DNA of 64,000 bases, from positions 8,025,414 to 8,089,413 of the forward strand of contig KL647288.1 in the NCBI GenBank assembly GCA_000727475.1, in the 5' to 3' direction. How positions within the stretch are numbered: position 1 is the stretch's first letter; each line of letters begins with the position of its first letter. The notes under the pieces are model-generated. The model saw only the letters and a list, made by a program, of their open reading frames with translations, ran no database searches and was not told the DNA's origin. The DNA comes from Sarcocystis neurona. Its lineage: Eukaryota > Apicomplexa > Conoidasida > Eucoccidiorida > Sarcocystidae. Positions 60,914 through 64,000 of the stretch are shown here, piece by piece. A program made the translations under genes and the position numbers.

Positions 60914-62685
60914 CACAGAGAAAGTTCGGCCCGCGGCAGCAGTCGCTCCTGCAGCTTCTGGTGCACCAGTTACCTGTCCACCACGCAGGGCTGCCTATTC
61001 ACCCTGATGTGCTGACCTGGTGAGCTTGCTGCAGTAGTTACAGGCTGTCAAAGACTACGTAACTGCGGCAGCATCGGTCGTCGTTCTGTCTACAGCTGCG
61101 GTTGCAACTCAATCGTAGATGTACAGCAAGGTCCTCAGAATCGCCGCTGAGCAGTTGCTGAGGGTGCGTCACTAAGGACCAGCCGCAGCTGCTTAGTAGC
61201 AGTTGTGGAAGCGGCTTAGTGACTACAGCCTCTCCTGCATCACGCAGAGCAGTGGCAGCTGCCCAGCGACCCGAGCAGCAAGAGCACCACCAGCACCTGC
61301 AGTGTCGCACGTTCGACAGCTGCAGCAGCAGCAACAGCAGATCCTGCCACACACATGCAGCTGTCGCAACAACCTGAGTGGCTGGAGCGGTCCGGCGCAG
61401 TTGGCTTCCGCGGGTCGTCAGCATCAGGCGAGAACTGCAAGTACTTCGTTTTGCTGTACACACGCTGCCGTGCAGCAGCCTGGAGGTTGCTGCTACCCGT
61501 TACTAGAACAGCTGTTGTTGATGCTGCTTTTCCTGCTCGTGTTGCTCCATTGTTCTGCTGCTCCGGTTGCTGCTGGGATAGCAGCTGCTTGCTAGCTGAC
61601 GCTGCGGACCAGCAGTACCAAGTCAACGGTCAAACATAATTTTTGATGGCGTGTTGTACGCAGGCCGCCGACGCAACAACTGCAGTGGTAACAGCGGCAC
61701 GAGAGTTTCCGTTCCTTTTTTTGAGTGTCTCCGTTGTACTATTTTTGCCTCTTTCCGTGTCGAGTGGCAATCCAGCGTGCGAATGCGCAGCAGACTTAAA
61801 GCAGATACGTTGCGCTCCAAATGCCTGAAATAACCGCACCGCGAGCGACAGCCACAAGCAGTGGCAATCAAAGCAGAACGAGCTCCAGCACTTCTTCCAC
61901 CGGTCCCCGCAGGGCATCCAACAGCAGCAGCAGCAATGCTGAAGCCACACCAGTCGCTGCAGCAGCAGTCTTGCCGTACTTACTTCCCCTCAAGAAGCTG
62001 AAATGACGTTTGTCTTGGGAGAACTCTGTTCCAGCACCGTCCAGTACATCACGACACGTATTCTTGCCCCTTTTTCTTCTTCGGCTCCGGGTCGTCTCCG
62101 TCTTCCATGCGGTCAACGTGTGCTACCGCCTCGCCCATGCGTACTGATGCGTCCTTGCATCCCCACCACGCGTCTTCGAGGCGGCCGTAGCAGCAGCAGG
62201 AGTGGCGCTACCGGGGAAGTAGTACGTCAGCCGCAGCGTCGGACATTTGCTGTACGGCAGCAGCAGCAGCACGGCGACACAGCTCGCACATCGCATTTGC
62301 GGAGCTATTTATTCCTGGGTAGATTGGCGACGAATGCTGTGCCGGCGCAGGGAGTCATTGCAGCAGTGTGACCGGCAGAAGAGCGTGTCAATGCAGCAGC
62401 ATCAGCAGCAGCAGTGGCACATGCACTAGCGTTGAAAACTGAGCAACACACGGGAGTCGGGAGGCAACGGCCACGCTATATGGGTCTGCGAGCAGCGATC
62501 AAGTTCGACGTTAGAAGCTCCGGCTTGAAAAGCGGCTGCTGCAGGTCTGCCTGACGCGCGCAAAGATGCACCGGACATCCCTGTTGCCACCACGTCTGTC
62601 CTGTCTCATTCTTCGCCGTACCGTGCTGCTGCGTACGACATCTCTACGGCGTAACCCGGCAGCACCGGCAGCAACAGCAGAGTAG

Positions 62686-64000
62686 AGCATACGCCTGCAG
62701 GGGCAACGCGTTTCAGCAAACACTTCCTTTTGCTGCAGCTGCGGAGGTCCACGAGAGCTTACTGCTGCTGGCGTTGCTCCACAGCAACAGCAGATAGAGG
62801 CCAGTGAGACAAGCGTGCCCCGAGGACAACTGGCGTCTTCGCTGCTGCCGGAGGTGCAGCCGCAGTGGCTGCCCATCAACTTGCAGAGACCGCAGCTACT
62901 CCACCTCCTGCATGTTGATATGCGGCTGGTGGAGCAGGCACAGGTGCAACACAAGCTAGAAAGGTTGTGCGGTTCCAGCCTGTATCGCCCGCGTCGTCAG
63001 CAGTACGAGATGCAGCAGCAGCAGCGAGCCCTACGGAGACTGCCGACGCTCACGCAGGTGCAGCAATTCCGAGGGGGCAGCCGCAGCAACAGCATGTTGT
63101 AGCAACCTGGGCCACAGAGGAACCGCAGCAAATACACCGACTGCAACGCAACAGGTAGAGCACCCGCTGCAACAGCAACAGCAGCAGGGGGCAGGGTGGC
63201 AGCAGCAGGGGGCAGGGTGGGAGCAGCATGCGCGGCAGCCCCCGCGCAGCTGACGGGGAAGCAGGGTCACTATTCCTCGTTTCTCCAGATGGAGGAGGAG
63301 GAGCAGCAGCAGGCCAGGCAGCGGCAGGAGCAGCGCGTGCAGCATCACGCGACTAACGGGCAGCAGCAGTGGCCCGCGAACACGTCTGCCTGGGTGGAAT
63401 ACCCGCGGTCTTCCGCTGCTCAGGAGCCTTCTGAAGGCGACGTCAGCGTCAGCAACAGCACCAGCAACAACAGCAGCAGCACCGGCGTCGGCAATAACAG
63501 CAGTGCCAACATCTACGGCAGGGTTGTGCGACTTCCTCATGCCGCGGCGCTACGCACGTGGCAGCAGGAAGTGGAGCGACAGAAGCAGCAGCAGGAGCAC
63601 CATGAACAACGATGGCAGCTTTTGGAGCAGGAACTGCTTCAGGGACAGCGTCCGAAGGCTCAGCAGCAGGAGCTCCATCGTCCGCCTCTCGCGCAGGAAG
63701 AGCAGCTTCTGCTGTACCAGCAATACGGCCTGCAGCGGTCGGCGCTTCTGCAGAAGCAGGTATTTCAGCAGCAGCAACAGCTTCAGGAGCGACAGCAGCA
63801 GCTTCAGCAACAGGAACAGCTTCAGCAACAGCATGAGATTCAGCATTTGCAGCAACTTCAGAAGCCTCAGCAGGTTCAGCAACTGCAGGAACTTCAGCAA
63901 CAGCAGCAGCTTCAGCGACAACAGCCGCTTCAGCAACAACAGCAGCTTCAGCAACAACAACAGCTTCAGCAACAGCAGCTGTTTCAGCAACAGCAGTCGC
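62686..64000 (+). CDS. Gln-rich coiled-coil protein, partial, with one in-frame TAG
   Basis: One plus-strand frame is open from 62686 to the window end (about 437 codons) except for a TAG at 63100-63102. Before it: Gln/Leu-rich sequence with HVDMRLVEQAQVQHKLERLC. After it: an Ala/Gly patch, a Ser/Asn-rich linker, then from about 63560 a Gln-rich heptad-like stretch (QQLQERQQQLQQQEQLQQQH) typical of low-complexity coiled coils in Eimeria. The TAG may lie in a small intron: CAG/GTGCAG at about 63057 to CCACAG at 63117 is phase-preserving and about 60 nt. Otherwise it marks the end of one gene and an exon of the next, or a disabled copy. The minus strand is Leu-rich over the same bases, the expected shadow of CAG codons. 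The gene continues beyond the window; function unknown. Confidence 0.55.

Larger units (their letters stand above)
59529..62685. other. Degenerate CAG/CTG-rich region
   Basis: Imperfect CAG/GCA/CTG triplets increase from left to right, especially 60.1-60.4, 60.8-61.0 and 61.0-62.4 kb. Open frames occur on both strands and shift often (Gln/Ala/Ser on plus, Leu/Cys/Val on minus). Exons of the Gln-rich gene starting downstream may be buried here, but I cannot define any. The inverted repeat at 60141/60838 lies inside. Confidence 0.4.

Noticed and set aside
63550..63990. 147-codon Leu-rich minus-strand ORF
   Set aside because: It is the reverse reading of CAG/CTT codons; the plus-strand Gln-rich frame is longer and continues upstream as coherent coiled-coil-like protein.

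Overview
The window reads as nuclear DNA of a coccidian apicomplexan, most likely an Eimeria species. This rests on spliced genes with GT/AG introns, degenerate CAG/GCA trinucleotide tracts that are Gln/Ala-rich when translated, balanced GC content, no bacterial-style gene packing, and a CCCH zinc-finger protein of a type familiar from apicomplexans. I cannot name the species. I saw no rRNA, tRNA, CRISPR array, transposon or long telomeric array. Most coding exons lack their own ATG, so I built genes by joining open segments at splice sites whose reading phases agree.

Left part (1-15.5 kb): about 6 kb of non-coding DNA rich in alternating purine-pyrimidine words and duplications. A plus-strand three-exon gene follows (6283-12007), for a protein with 22 cysteines in its first 68 residues, an acidic/Ala-rich linker and a conserved-looking C-terminal part. 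12.0-15.5 kb is essentially empty.

Middle-left (15.5-25.2 kb), all minus strand: an unrecognised gene ending at 15534, more exon-like segments up to 19.1 kb that may belong to it, a two-exon CCCH zinc-finger gene (23372-19372, 1014 aa), and fragments of a further gene at 24.5-25.1 kb. 25.2-28.2 kb is mostly non-coding. 28.2-31.0 kb has plus-strand coding segments that I could not join with certainty.

Centre (31.6-49.6 kb): one very large minus-strand gene. I could chain 20 exons (47698 to 31623) totalling 3510 nt, exactly divisible by three, with every junction in phase. They encode about 1169 residues; the C-terminal two thirds is a run of leucine-rich repeats like those of FBXL/AMN1-type proteins. 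Several exons are only 20-42 nt. Two more leucine-rich segments at 49.1-49.6 kb probably form its 5' end.

Right part (49.6-64 kb): degenerate trinucleotide DNA, several short exon-like segments of unknown genes, a 76-nt inverted repeat at 60.1/60.8 kb, and a plus-strand Gln-rich coiled-coil frame (62686 onwards) running off the window and broken by a single in-frame TAG at 63100.
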